NCBI RefSeq assembly: GCF_947039605.1
Contig: NZ_CAMQZG010000020.1
Coordinates: 1-62,632 of the forward strand
Direction: 5' to 3'
Origin: an uncultured Clostridium sp.
Lineage (GTDB): Bacteria; Bacillota; Clostridia; Clostridiales; Clostridiaceae
Length of the DNA: 62,632 nucleotides
This document shows, one piece after another, positions 29,318-38,794 of this stretch. Position 1 is the first letter of the stretch. Each line of letters opens with the position of its first letter. The notes beneath the pieces are model-generated. The model was not told the origin of the DNA and made no database searches. It saw only the letters and a program-made list of their open reading frames with translations. The translations under genes and the position numbers were made by a program.

Positions 29318-30062
29318 CCTTTAATTTATTTACAAATTTTCTAGAAATAAATAATGCTATACCAACTATTATAAATAGGACTGCTGCCCCACCTATCCAT
29401 AGCCACATATTTTCGCCTGTAAATTCGTCCTTTAAAAGTTCTAACTTATCTCCAAAAAAACAAGATATAAACAAAGCTGGTGACCTTGCAAGAGTTGATA
29501 CAATTAGAAACTCTTTTAAACTTATATCAGCAATTCCACTAATATACCCAAGTATATCCTTTGGAATCCCTGGTATCATATATAAAATAAATATTATAGT
29601 TTTAGGATGTCTTTTCTTCTTTTTATGTGGATGTGTTTCCTCTCTATGATGCTTTGCAGTCTCAATCTTTTTAATAATCCAAAGACTATCTTTACTTACA
29701 ATTTTCTCTACAAAAGGTTTTCCAAACTTTCTAGAAATAGAAAATGTTATAGCACTACCTATCACAACTCCTATGATACATAAAAGAAAACTTAGATACG
29801 GTCCAAATATGTAACCACCAGCAAACTGAACTACTTCACCTGGAATAAAGAATATAATTATTTGTATTATTTGAAGAAATACAAATACTAACATACTATA
29901 ATGACCATAACTTAATACAAGCTCTTTTATTTTATTTGGATCACTTAAAAAATGCATCCATTTATCAAAATTCATAATAATAGGCACTAACACAGTTACA
30001 ACTATTATTATCCCAATTATCCATTTCAAATACTTAGTATATTTCTTTTTCTTATTGTCCAA
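29301..30062 (-). CDS. TVP38/TMEM64 (SNARE-associated, DedA-like) membrane protein
   Basis: A polytopic protein of about 253 residues with the family core FIPGEVVQFAGGYIFGPYLS, then GSAITFSISRKFGK and a second re-entrant half YMIPGIPKDILGYISGI and ARSPALFIS. Members are proposed lipid scramblases or transporters for polyprenyl phosphates and related lipids; the substrate here is unknown. The TTG at 30062 has AAGGGGTGG seven bases upstream and is the likely start. An ATG 27 bases earlier (30089) is in frame but has no ribosome binding site. A His/Lys-rich loop (HHREETHPHKKKKRH) near 118-133 is unusual and could bind metal. It is convergent with the DUF1461 gene. Confidence 0.85.
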   Translation of the reverse strand: MDNKKKKYTKYLKWIIGIIIVVTVLVPIIMNFDKWMHFLSDPNKIKELVLSYGHYSMLVFVFLQIIQIIIFFIPGEVVQFAGGYIFGPYLSFLLCIIGVVIGSAITFSISRKFGKPFVEKIVSKDSLWIIKKIETAKHHREETHPHKKKKRHPKTIIFILYMIPGIPKDILGYISGIADISLKEFLIVSTLARSPALFISCFFGDKLELLKDEFTGENMWLWIGGAAVLFIIVGIALFISRKFVNKLKEDVED

Positions 30063-30308
30063 ACTACTTCCACCCCTTGTATTAATCATTAACTTTACAT
30101 TTCAATCTGCTAAAATACTATATATTCTTATTATTGCTATTTAATTTAATCTAAATACTACCTTTACTAAATATAGTAAACTAATTTCCTTACTTTTTTC
30201 TTTCTATTTTTCTTACAATTATCTTATACTATTTTTTGTCTTAATTTAATTATAACTCTTATCCTTTATAATAACTATATTCTCAATTGATACTAAGTAA
30301 AATAAAAA

Positions 30309-30342
30309 AACTGAGCTATAGCATATTTACTATAACTCAGTT
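30309..30342 (-). terminator. Terminator after the GltD/Hdr-like gene
   Basis: Arms 30309-30321 and 30330-30342 pair over 13 positions with one mismatch, with an A-run at 30304-30310 giving a U-run on the minus strand. It lies 8 bases after the stop at 30350. Confidence 0.88.
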
Positions 30343-30349
30343 AAATATC

Positions 30350-32968
30350 TTATTTTAAATTTTCAAGTCTTGTTTTTGTTTCAAGCCTATTAGCCCACAT
30401 TTCTTCCTCAGTTGTGTATCCTCTATCCTTAGCATCACTTGCCATATAAGCTTTATCACCAAACATAAGGTCTAATATGTGAATAGAATCCTTACCTGCT
30501 GCCTGCATAGTTCCTCTACATGACCCACAATATGTTACTATATGCTCACTATCAAAGTCTTTTGCTCTTCTCTCATAAACAGCTTTATAAAGTTTAGGTT
30601 TAGAACTACAAACCATTCCACCAACACCACAACATCTTGTATCTTTACCATTTCTCTCAACTTCTGACCAATTATAGCCCATCTCATCAAGAATCCATCT
30701 AACACTTTCATGGTGTGAAATTATATCTCTTGTAACACAAGAATCATGAATATTAAATACTACATCAGAACCTTCTCCAATGCCTCTAGCATTGTTTGGA
30801 ACTCCAATTAAATTCTTCATTAAGTCCCAATATGAGATAACTCTTTTGCCTTTTGCAGTTTTACTAAAATCAGCATAACATGATGGACAAATAGTTATAA
30901 TAACCTCTGCACCCATCTCATCAAGAATATCATTAGCTTTCTTATTTCTAACTTCATACATCTCATTCTCACCAATTAAATAAGTAACCTTACCACAACA
31001 TTGAAGCATAGCACCAACATTTTCTGCACCAAGACTATCTCTTAAGTGCTTTAATGTATTCTCCACCCCAGCTGGTGTGTAAGCTGGCACTGTACATCCT
31101 GGTACAAAAACATATTTAGTTTTTTTCTTTAACATATTATTATTCATCTCTACTCTTTCCTCTTTTGACTTAGCATCAACAGTTGTGCAATACTCATCAT
31201 CACAATCTTTTTCCTGAATTGCATCACTTGGTTGTAATTCTTTTATAGGCACTAAACCTTTATTTTTCTTAGCTAAATCTTCTTTAATAAATCTAAAATT
31301 TGCTTTAATATCAAATTTTTTTGGACAAACTATTGTACATTGATTGCACTCGTTACATGAATAAGCAATCATCTCATCCATATTTTCAATTCCCTTATCT
31401 AAATACTCTTTAAATAAAGTTTTTGGACAATCTGTATATTCATTAAGCATTATACACTCACCCATACAGCCCTTACATTGGCATTGTTTACATCTATCCG
31501 CCTCTTTTTTAGCCTCTGCTTTTGTATAACCAAGTGCCACTTCATCAAATGATTTAAGTCTTTCTAAAACTTCAACTTCCTTCATATCTTCTCTAGTTTC
31601 AGGGAACTTAGACCAATCTATTGGTTTTTTAAGTTTTGATTCAAATGTCCAAGTATCATCAAGACTTCTGCCCTCAGTTAAGTTTTCTCCATTTAAGAAT
31701 CTTATAACTGACTGTGCTACCCTTCTACCTGTAGCCATTGCTTGAATAACTATAACTGACTCCCCAGAAGCATCACCAGCTACAAACACTTTCTCATTAG
31801 AACTTGATTGCAGCGTTTGTTTATCACACTCAAATGTTGAATTTGGTCTTTGAACTAAAATATCTTTAGCAAAATCACCTTCAACACCTTGCCCTATAGC
31901 AAAAACTATAGTATCTACTTCAATCATCTTAGTATCATCTGCATCAAATGTTGGTGCAAATCTTCCCTGTGCATCAAACATTGAAAGACATCTTTTTAAA
32001 ACTACAGAAGAAACTCTTCCCTTTGAATCAACATTAATTGTCTTAATTGCCTTTGCATGATTAAAGAATATCCCCTCAGCCTTAGCACCTTGAATCTCAT
32101 GATTTGATGAAGCCATTGTATCAAAACTATTCTCAAGACAAATTGAATAAACATCATTCACTCCATTTATTCTTCTAGCAGTTCTACAACAATCCATTGC
32201 TACATCACCACCACCAACAACAAGAACTTTCATCCCTGCATCTTCAATATTTGAAGTTAAAGCAGCTTCTTTTAAGAAACCCTGTGCACTAAAAATACCT
32301 TTAGCATCAAAATTAGCAAGACTTCTATCAACTCTGCCTTGGTGCTTTCCAACCGCAACCACAATACTATCAAATTCATTTACTATATCACTAAACTTTG
32401 CATCTTTACCGATTTCAAAATTCATTTTAAATTCTACACCTAGTTTATCTAGGTAATTAACTTCTTTTTCAATTATATCTCTTGGAAGTCTGTAAGCTGG
32501 TATCCCAACTGCCATCATTCCACCTCTAACTGGAAGTTTCTCAAAAACAGTTACACTGCATCCCTCTTTTCTTAAATCAAGAGCTGCTTGAAGACCCGCT
32601 GGCCCTGCACCTATAACTGCAACTTTTTTTCCATTACTTTCTTTAATTGTCATGTCCCAATTTTCTTCTTTATCAAAATTATCTGCGGCATATCTTTTTA
32701 AAGATGCAATAGAAATTGGATTCTTTGCCTCATTCCATTTACATTTCCCTTCACATGGATGAGCACAAATTCTCCCTAACACCCCTGGTATAAAAAGTTT
32801 TTCCCTTATAACTTTTATAGCTTCTTCGCCTTTATCTTCTCTTATAAGTTTCACATAGCTTTTAACGTCTGTGTGCATAGGACAAGTAGCAACACAAGCT
32901 GCCTTTTCATCCCCTAAACAGTTATCAACTATATTTTTCATATTTTCTAAAACTTCGTGCTTTCTCAT
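30350..32968 (-). CDS. Multidomain FAD/iron-sulfur oxidoreductase (GltD-like plus Hdr-like CCG domains)
   Basis: An 872-residue fusion. Residues 1-110 are the GltD-type helical Fe-S domain (C17, C25, C29, then C68, C72, C76). Residues 110-430 hold two dinucleotide folds (VAVIGAGPAGLQAAL and VLVVGGGDVAMDC). Near 490-560 are ferredoxin-like clusters (CKQCQCKGCMGEC and CNECNQCTIVCPKK). Near 630-840 are two CCG domains (QCCGKVTYLIG and RCCGVGGMVCSS), as in HdrB/HdrD and glycolate oxidase subunits, which carry non-cubane clusters. The layout implies electron transfer from NAD(P)H through FAD and Fe-S centres to a disulfide or other two-electron acceptor. The substrate is unknown. It appears monocistronic, with GGAGG at the start. 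Confidence 0.85.
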   Translation of the reverse strand: MRKHEVLENMKNIVDNCLGDEKAACVATCPMHTDVKSYVKLIREDKGEEAIKVIREKLFIPGVLGRICAHPCEGKCKWNEAKNPISIASLKRYAADNFDKEENWDMTIKESNGKKVAVIGAGPAGLQAALDLRKEGCSVTVFEKLPVRGGMMAVGIPAYRLPRDIIEKEVNYLDKLGVEFKMNFEIGKDAKFSDIVNEFDSIVVAVGKHQGRVDRSLANFDAKGIFSAQGFLKEAALTSNIEDAGMKVLVVGGGDVAMDCCRTARRINGVNDVYSICLENSFDTMASSNHEIQGAKAEGIFFNHAKAIKTINVDSKGRVSSVVLKRCLSMFDAQGRFAPTFDADDTKMIEVDTIVFAIGQGVEGDFAKDILVQRPNSTFECDKQTLQSSSNEKVFVAGDASGESVIVIQAMATGRRVAQSVIRFLNGENLTEGRSLDDTWTFESKLKKPIDWSKFPETREDMKEVEVLERLKSFDEVALGYTKAEAKKEADRCKQCQCKGCMGECIMLNEYTDCPKTLFKEYLDKGIENMDEMIAYSCNECNQCTIVCPKKFDIKANFRFIKEDLAKKNKGLVPIKELQPSDAIQEKDCDDEYCTTVDAKSKEERVEMNNNMLKKKTKYVFVPGCTVPAYTPAGVENTLKHLRDSLGAENVGAMLQCCGKVTYLIGENEMYEVRNKKANDILDEMGAEVIITICPSCYADFSKTAKGKRVISYWDLMKNLIGVPNNARGIGEGSDVVFNIHDSCVTRDIISHHESVRWILDEMGYNWSEVERNGKDTRCCGVGGMVCSSKPKLYKAVYERRAKDFDSEHIVTYCGSCRGTMQAAGKDSIHILDLMFGDKAYMASDAKDRGYTTEEEMWANRLETKTRLENLK

Positions 32969-33048
32969 AACAAATTCCTCCTAAGTTTAAAACAAACTCT
33001 ATAATCATCTACAAAATTAAACCAAACTTTTCTCTTAATAGCAAGATA

Positions 33049-33071
33049 GTTAGGCTCATCTAGAGCCTAAC
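33049..33071 (-). terminator. Hairpin after the DMT transporter
   Basis: Arms 33049-33057 and 33063-33071 pair perfectly (GTTAGGCTC/GAGCCTAAC). It is a terminator-like stem just after the stop, but the U-run is poor. Confidence 0.6.
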
Positions 33072-33075
33072 CTTC

Positions 33076-34116
33076 TTAATTATTTACTATCTCATCAGTA
33101 GATTCCTCTACTTTCTTATCTTTTTTAAACATTGCAGGGTCTATTGCAAAAATAAACACTCCAATGACTATAACTACACACCAAATTGCAACTGATGGGT
33201 CAAACTGTCCAAATAATATTGCTGTAAATACTATTGACCAGAAAGCTGCTGTACTATTTAAAGCAGTTCCCATAGCAGCACCAATTAAATCAACTGCTTT
33301 ATACCATGAAAGGTAAGTAATAGCACCGAGTGTTGCTATTAAAGCAATTTTAAATACCATGCCTGAACTTATAACATATCCTGCAAGACCAAAACCATCA
33401 ATCATTGGTAAAATAAATAAACCATATGAAAGCATAGCTATAAAATATCTTAATCCTAAGAATTGTTGTGGTGTAGCTTGTACATGGTCTTCATCTTTAA
33501 TATGTTTCATAGCAAACCCTACTATAACGCCTTCTAAAGCCCAACCTAAAACTGCTACTAAAGAGAATGCAACACCAAGCATAAATGTTTCTGGAACATC
33601 CCCTGGTTTTAACCCAAGCATTATTGAACCAAATAAACTCACCGCTATACCTACAATAGCTCTCTTATTTAATTTTTCTTTTAATATTAAGTAAGCAAGG
33701 ATAGCTCCTACCCCTGGATATATAACTGAAATACTAGCAGCATAAGGTGCACTAGCATATTTAATTCCTAAAAGATAAGCTCCCATACCTATTGGAGAAC
33801 CTACTAATGCTGCAATAGCAATTGCTTTTCCCTTTTTAGTTTTAAATAATAAATAAAACATATGTTTTAATTGCTTATTAAATGCTAAATATATTGCAAT
33901 CCAAAAGAATGCAAATGATTCATGAAAAAAACCAGTAACAAGTGGCGCATACTCTACACTTTTTGTACTAATACCAAGTGTTTCATATGTACTTAAAAAA
34001 CTGCTTGAAGTAAATACTTCCTGAACTTTTCCTAATAAAACTCCATCAAGTCCCCAAGCTAGTCCAACTAATATTCCAAACATTAGACCTTTCTTCATAT
34101 TCTCTTTAGTAATCAT
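33076..34116 (-). CDS. DMT-superfamily (EamA-like) transporter
   Basis: A 346-residue membrane protein with about ten hydrophobic helices in two EamA-type halves. The second helix pair of each half has the expected Gly/Ala/Pro-rich form (APYAASISVIYPGVGAILAY in the first half, GAAMGTALNSTAAFWSIVF in the second). The N-terminal helix contains GILVGLAWGLDGVLLG. Such carriers export or import small metabolites with protons; the substrate is not predictable. A GTG four codons upstream overlaps the GGGAG site, so the ATG at 34116 is the start. Its neighbours (Fe-S oxidoreductase, Ogg) give no functional hint. Confidence 0.85.
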   Translation of the reverse strand: MITKENMKKGLMFGILVGLAWGLDGVLLGKVQEVFTSSSFLSTYETLGISTKSVEYAPLVTGFFHESFAFFWIAIYLAFNKQLKHMFYLLFKTKKGKAIAIAALVGSPIGMGAYLLGIKYASAPYAASISVIYPGVGAILAYLILKEKLNKRAIVGIAVSLFGSIMLGLKPGDVPETFMLGVAFSLVAVLGWALEGVIVGFAMKHIKDEDHVQATPQQFLGLRYFIAMLSYGLFILPMIDGFGLAGYVISSGMVFKIALIATLGAITYLSWYKAVDLIGAAMGTALNSTAAFWSIVFTAILFGQFDPSVAIWCVVIVIGVFIFAIDPAMFKKDKKVEESTDEIVNN

Positions 34117-34343
34117 ATTTAATTTCACTCCCTATTTTGACTTTTTTCGTCCCTCTATACCAGTATTTTATTATATCGTTAAATTTTTTTCAATATAAAT
34201 TCTTATTTTCTACATAATTCTTGTTTTTGTTTGCAAATTTTCTATATTTTTAACTATTTATATATTATTTTTCCAAATTTAAGCACTTAACTTCTCTACT
34301 CTGTATCCAACGTTGTTATTTTATTAACTATTAAAAGCAAAAA

Positions 34344-34376
34344 AAGGTTATATATAGAAAATCTATATACAACCTT
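34344..34376 (-). terminator. Terminator after ogg
   Basis: Arms 34344-34358 and 34362-34376 pair over 15 positions with one mismatch, with an A-run (34340-34345) giving a U-run on the minus strand. It lies 7 bases after the stop at 34384. Confidence 0.9.
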
Positions 34377-34383
34377 ATATTTT

Positions 34384-35316
34384 TTATAATAATATTCCTT
34401 TTTCCTTTGCATAATAGAATAGATATTGTTGTGCTGCACCTGCAAACTCACCAAATCTTTCTCTAGCAAAAACTCTAATCTTTGGAAGTGACAAATCTCC
34501 TGCACCATAAAAATGCATCATTGCTCTTTTTACCCATCTATCAACAGGAAATCCTGATGTTTTTTCCATTGAAAATAACATTATACAATCTGCAACCTTT
34601 GCACCTATTCCTGAATAGTTTTGCAATGCCTTATGACACTCATCAGCATCAAGGGCTCTAATAGTTTCTAAATCATATTTTGCTAAAAAAGCATTATTAT
34701 CTTCAACAGACAACAATCCTTCTTTTATAAATTCGCAATTAGTTATTTTATCTGAAGTATCAATAATATATCTACTTCTAAAAGAACCACCTGCATCTTT
34801 CATTTCAATTTCTGTAATACTAGCTAAAACTTCTTTTTTGGGAAACTCATAATAATCTTTTCCCTTGTATTCTATCTTCTTACCCCACCTTCTTGAAATT
34901 TCATTTACTGTCTTACTTATCATAGGAACACTATTCCTTGCAGATATAATAAATGAAATTACAAGTTCAAATGGTTCTTGATTTAAAACTCTAATTCCTG
35001 AACCATACTCAATTGCTTTGCTTAGTGTAGCATCCTGAGATAATTTTTCTTTAATTTCAGTATAATCTGTATCTAAATTAAAATACTTCAGCCATATTTT
35101 ATAAAACTCATCTTCATTAGTATTATGTAAAATAACATCATTACCAACTTGTTCAATTTCTAGTACTCTACCAAAAGCAACTCCAACATATATATTATCA
35201 GCTACTTTCTCCCACCTAAAACATTGACCGCATTCAAGAGTCTGCTTTATATCAAAATTTTTAACTCCTTTTAAAGTAACAGAGTTATCGTCACTCTCTA
35301 TTTTTAAATAATCCAT
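34384..35316 (-). CDS. ogg: 8-oxoguanine DNA glycosylase/AP lyase (OGG1 type)
   Basis: A 310-residue HhH-GPD glycosylase that removes 8-oxoguanine opposite C and nicks the abasic site. The N-terminal OGG_N beta domain (TLECGQCFRWEK) precedes the helix-hairpin-helix YSGIGAKVADCIMLF, which holds the catalytic Lys; the Asp follows in GFPVDRW. This is the eukaryote-like Ogg1 form known from Clostridium acetobutylicum rather than MutM. It carries its own ribosome binding site (AAGGATGG) and terminator, with no obvious partner gene. Confidence 0.93.
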   Translation of the reverse strand: MDYLKIESDDNSVTLKGVKNFDIKQTLECGQCFRWEKVADNIYVGVAFGRVLEIEQVGNDVILHNTNEDEFYKIWLKYFNLDTDYTEIKEKLSQDATLSKAIEYGSGIRVLNQEPFELVISFIISARNSVPMISKTVNEISRRWGKKIEYKGKDYYEFPKKEVLASITEIEMKDAGGSFRSRYIIDTSDKITNCEFIKEGLLSVEDNNAFLAKYDLETIRALDADECHKALQNYSGIGAKVADCIMLFSMEKTSGFPVDRWVKRAMMHFYGAGDLSLPKIRVFARERFGEFAGAAQQYLFYYAKEKGILL

Positions 35317-35479
35317 TAGGTCACCATCCTTAAATACGTATTTTCTACATATGTAATTATTCTTTCCCTAAAGACATCTTATATGTTCTCTAGAATTTAC
35401 TTAATATATTTCATGCTTTAATTGTATACTAAAGTGCATAATAAATAAACATTATTTTCTAATATAATTTATCATAAAA

Positions 35480-35508
35480 AAAGAAGACATGAAAATCATG
35501 TCTTCTTT
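35480..35508 (-). terminator. Terminator after amtB
   Basis: Arms 35480-35492 and 35496-35508 pair perfectly over 13 bases with an AAA loop and flanking A and T runs, 8 bases after the amtB stop. Confidence 0.93.
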
Positions 35509-35515
35509 AATATAT

Positions 35516-36727
35516 TTACTCGTCAACTTCAGAGTACTCTCCAAGTAAAGCTAAGTCTAGACCTCGCTCCTGCTCTTCTTTAGTAGTTCTGATTGAACCA
35601 GTTAAATCTGCAATTTTAAATACTATAAATGTAACAACTATTGTATAAACAGTAACTATTACTATTCCTAGTAATTGAATTAAAATTTGGTGTATTCCAG
35701 CTTGAACTCCGTTAACAGCTCCATTTGCGAAGATACCGATTAAGAATGTTCCTGTAAGACCACCCATACCGTGAACTCCCCAAACATCTAAAGCATCATC
35801 CCACTTCATCTTCTTAGCAAAAGCTACGCAGAAGAAGCAAACTATAGCAGCAATAGCACCTATTGCAGCCGCTGATAATGGTGTAACATAACCAGCCGCT
35901 GGTGTGATTGTTGCAAACCCTGCAACAGCACCTGTCATAATTTCTAAGAATGAGAATCTTTTGTGTTCGATGTAAGCAATGATCATCCAAACAACCATAG
36001 CTACAGCTCCAGCAACTGCTGTATTAGTGAATGCGATTGCAGCAGTTTGACCACTTGCAAGAGCTCCACCTGAGTTAAATCCAAACCATCCAAATAATAG
36101 TAAAGCTGTACCGATAGCAACTAATGTTAAGTTACCAGGTCCTTTTTTAGGCTTAACAGCTCTTTTTCCGAAGTACCATACTCCAACCAATCCAGCAAAT
36201 CCTGCTGTGATATGGATAACAGTTCCTCCAGCATAGTCAACGAATCCTAATTTTTGTAAGAATCCACCACCCCAGACCCAGTGAGCTACTGGGAAGTAAA
36301 CTAATAATGTCCAAAGTATTAATACTTTTATCCATCCACCAATTTTAATTCTGTTAGCAAAAGCTCCAGTCATTAAAGGTGCAGTGATAATTGCGAACAT
36401 TAATTGATACATAAAGAACATTAAGAATGGTATATGTGACCCATAACTTGAATTTATTGAAAAATTCATCCCATTAAATGCGAAGAATTGTCCTGGGTTA
36501 CCTATAACCCCACCTATATCCTGTCCAAATACTAAACTAAATCCTCCGAAAACCCACATTACTGTAACTACCCCGATTGATATGAATGATTGGAACATCA
36601 TTGTTAATGAGTTCTTCTTTTCAACTAATCCACCGTAGAAGAATGCAAGACCTGGAGTCATTACAGCAACAAGAACTGTTGCGATAATCATAAATGCTAC
36701 GTCTCCGTGATTTATAGCGTGCATCAT
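35516..36727 (-). CDS. amtB: Ammonium channel AmtB
   Basis: A 403-residue trimeric ammonium/ammonia channel with about 11 hydrophobic helices. The conserved Asp and first pore His occur in VDYAGGTVIHITAGFAGLVG; the second pore His is in VWGVHGMGGLTGTFLIG. The N-terminus GDVAFMIIATVLVAVMTPGLAFFYGG is typical. There is no cleavable signal peptide and no GlnK gene next to it, so its PII regulator must be elsewhere. It lies downstream of the urease operon in the same direction but is separated by a strong terminator and 560 bases, so it is a separate unit. The two are functionally linked by ammonia supply. Confidence 0.97.
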   Translation of the reverse strand: MMHAINHGDVAFMIIATVLVAVMTPGLAFFYGGLVEKKNSLTMMFQSFISIGVVTVMWVFGGFSLVFGQDIGGVIGNPGQFFAFNGMNFSINSSYGSHIPFLMFFMYQLMFAIITAPLMTGAFANRIKIGGWIKVLILWTLLVYFPVAHWVWGGGFLQKLGFVDYAGGTVIHITAGFAGLVGVWYFGKRAVKPKKGPGNLTLVAIGTALLLFGWFGFNSGGALASGQTAAIAFTNTAVAGAVAMVVWMIIAYIEHKRFSFLEIMTGAVAGFATITPAAGYVTPLSAAAIGAIAAIVCFFCVAFAKKMKWDDALDVWGVHGMGGLTGTFLIGIFANGAVNGVQAGIHQILIQLLGIVIVTVYTIVVTFIVFKIADLTGSIRTTKEEQERGLDLALLGEYSEVDE

Positions 36728-37236
36728 AATTTATTCCTCCTTTTATTTATCTTTTGTCTAAATAAAAAGGCTAAAAATATGTATAATTTCTATTTAATTT
36801 TTAAACAGCCTTTGTATTTTACGTGACTTAAAAAATATGTAGAAATAAATATAGAATTAAACTCATCATTAAAATTATCATATTTTAATCAAAACTTTAA
36901 TTATATATCATTTGCTTATTTAAGTAAATATTTTTCTTTAACTCACATATTGATTTTACAACATATTTAAGGTTTTTTCAATTATTTTTCGCATTTTATA
37001 TCATTTTTAGACAATTCATTAAGTTTCCTTATATTTACTAATATTTTTATGCTTAATTTTTTTTAGCATTGATATTTTAACTATTTTGTCTCTAAATTTT
37101 TATTAAATTTGTAATTACACTTATTTTTATTTTTCAATTAAATATCATTTGTTGAATTTAATGTATCTTTTCTTAATTTTTTTGGTAATTTATCTAATCT
37201 TATTTTCTTCTTAATCTATCTTAAATATTCATTCTA
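36728..37236. other. AT-rich spacer upstream of amtB
   Basis: No gene is supported in these 509 bases. They should hold the amtB promoter and any nitrogen-control site, but the composition is so A/T-rich that I cannot place either with confidence. No GlnR-type or NtrC-type palindrome was evident by eye. Confidence 0.5.
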
Positions 37237-37292
37237 AAAGAAAAAACTTAGTGCGGATAGTTTTTAAACTATCCGCACTAAGTTTTTTCTTT
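37237..37292 (-). terminator. Very strong terminator of the urease operon
   Basis: Arms 37237-37263 and 37266-37292 pair perfectly over 27 bases with a 2-base central loop, including GTGCGGATAG. It overlaps the ureD stop codon by two bases. Confidence 0.95.
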
Positions 37293-38136
37293 ATCTTTTA
37301 CCTAATTCTAACTCATTAGAACCAAATTTTTCTTTTCTTATATAATTTATACAAGCAAATATTGCTTTTTCTAAATCTTGAGTTAAATTTCCTAAAACTC
37401 TTAAAACAAACCCGTTGCATTCAAGTTTTGTTATTCCTGCTTTTATATCTAACTTCAAATCTTTTATTTTACCTCTTAACGTATCTATAAGTTTTGCATC
37501 TACTAAACTATCTATAACTATTAATGAACTGTAATTTGAATACTCTTCAAAAAAGCCAAGCGAATCCATTTGGTCTACTCTTGTATCAAGCTTTAAATTA
37601 TCAAGCATTATTGGCTTATCATTTAAAAACATTCTAAGCTTCATCTGAACACTAGAATATTGAAATCTTTTTCCATCTGGTGACCACCCTGATGTTAAAC
37701 CTTCCGTATACATAAGTGTAGATGTATCTCTTAACCTTATAGTTGTATCTTGTCTAAACATAGCATCTTTATACAAAATTACATTATCTGTTACAAATTC
37801 TAAAACTGAATTTTCTTCAAGTTCAATTTCATTTCTTTGATAAGAAGGTAATTCATTCATACACTTATATACCTTTGTAGCTGCCTGAGTAGTGACTATC
37901 GCTCTTGCATTTTCTTTTACATGAATAGCATTTCTAAACTTTTCATTTTCTACATATCCACCACCAAGTTGCATTAAATAATAACATGGTATTCCATCCG
38001 TGTCTAAATATAATGCTCTTGCAAGTTTTGCTATACCTGTAAAATATGCTTTTTCAGCTTTATGTTTCTCTCCACTTTTTGCTATTGTAAGTTCACTATT
38101 AGCTGCATATTCTTTTTCATTTATAGGTTTAAACAT
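37291..38136 (-). CDS. ureD: Urease accessory protein UreD (UreH)
   Basis: A 281-residue scaffold that binds apo-urease and recruits UreF and UreG for nickel insertion. Family features are YYLMQLGGGYVENEKFRNAI near 54-73, then ARAIVTTQAATKVYK, and FRQDTTIRLRDTSTLMYTE near 127-145. The ATG directly follows the ureG stop (TAGATG), so translation is coupled. It is the last gene of ureABCEFGD, an order with ureD at the end as in several Firmicutes. Its stop lies inside the operon terminator. Confidence 0.93.
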   Translation of the reverse strand: MFKPINEKEYAANSELTIAKSGEKHKAEKAYFTGIAKLARALYLDTDGIPCYYLMQLGGGYVENEKFRNAIHVKENARAIVTTQAATKVYKCMNELPSYQRNEIELEENSVLEFVTDNVILYKDAMFRQDTTIRLRDTSTLMYTEGLTSGWSPDGKRFQYSSVQMKLRMFLNDKPIMLDNLKLDTRVDQMDSLGFFEEYSNYSSLIVIDSLVDAKLIDTLRGKIKDLKLDIKAGITKLECNGFVLRVLGNLTQDLEKAIFACINYIRKEKFGSNELELGKR

Positions 38137-38751
38137 CTACTTATTTATCCCTTCTAATAGACAATTTTTCTTTACCCAATCTATTACTTTTTGAATACCT
38201 TCATCAGTTTTAAGATTTGTGAATATAAAGCTATCTTCATTTCTAAATACCATAGTATCTCTTTTCATTACTTCAAGGTCAGCTCCTACATAAGGTGCAA
38301 GATCAATTTTATTTATAACAAACAAATCACTCTTAATCATACCTTGCCCTGCTTTTCTTGGAATTTTCTCACCTTGCGCAACATCTATTATGTATGCTGA
38401 AAAATCCACTAAATCTGGACTAAATGTAGCTGCTAGATTATCTCCACCACTCTCTACAAATATTATATCTAAATCATCAAATCTACTTTTAAGTTCTTCT
38501 ATAGCAGAGAAGTTCATTGATGCATCTTCTCTTATTGCTGTATGAGGGCACCCCCCTGTTTCTACACCAATAATTCTCTCTTCTGGCAGAACTGAATTTG
38601 TAGCCATAAATTTAGCATCCTCTTTTGTGTAGATATCATTTGTGATAACTGCACATTTATATTCACCTTCCATGACTCTTGTTAATCTCTCTATTAATAG
38701 AGTTTTTCCAGCCCCAACTGGGCCACCTATTCCTATTACAACTGGTCTCAT
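38137..38751 (-). CDS. ureG: Urease accessory GTPase UreG
   Basis: A 204-residue SIMIBI GTPase that delivers nickel to urease. P-loop [10 protein letters not shown] (near 10), NDIYTKEDA, the metal-site Cys-Pro-His in [16 protein letters not shown] (near 68), the Walker B-like ESGGDNL and the base-recognition [11 protein letters not shown] are all present. AGGAGTG precedes the ATG. It lies between ureF and ureD. Confidence 0.97.
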   Translation of the reverse strand: MRPVVIGIGGPVGAGKTLLIERLTRVMEGEYKCAVITNDIYTKEDAKFMATNSVLPEERIIGVETGGCPHTAIREDASMNFSAIEELKSRFDDLDIIFVESGGDNLAATFSPDLVDFSAYIIDVAQGEKIPRKAGQGMIKSDLFVINKIDLAPYVGADLEVMKRDTMVFRNEDSFIFTNLKTDEGIQKVIDWVKKNCLLEGINK

Positions 38752-38794
38752 CTTTAAGACACTCCTTTCATTTTCGCAAAATTTAATTTATTTT

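Noticed and set aside
34296-34508. Short minus-strand frame overlapping the end of ogg
   Set aside because: It is out of phase with ogg, crosses its terminator and has no ribosome binding site.
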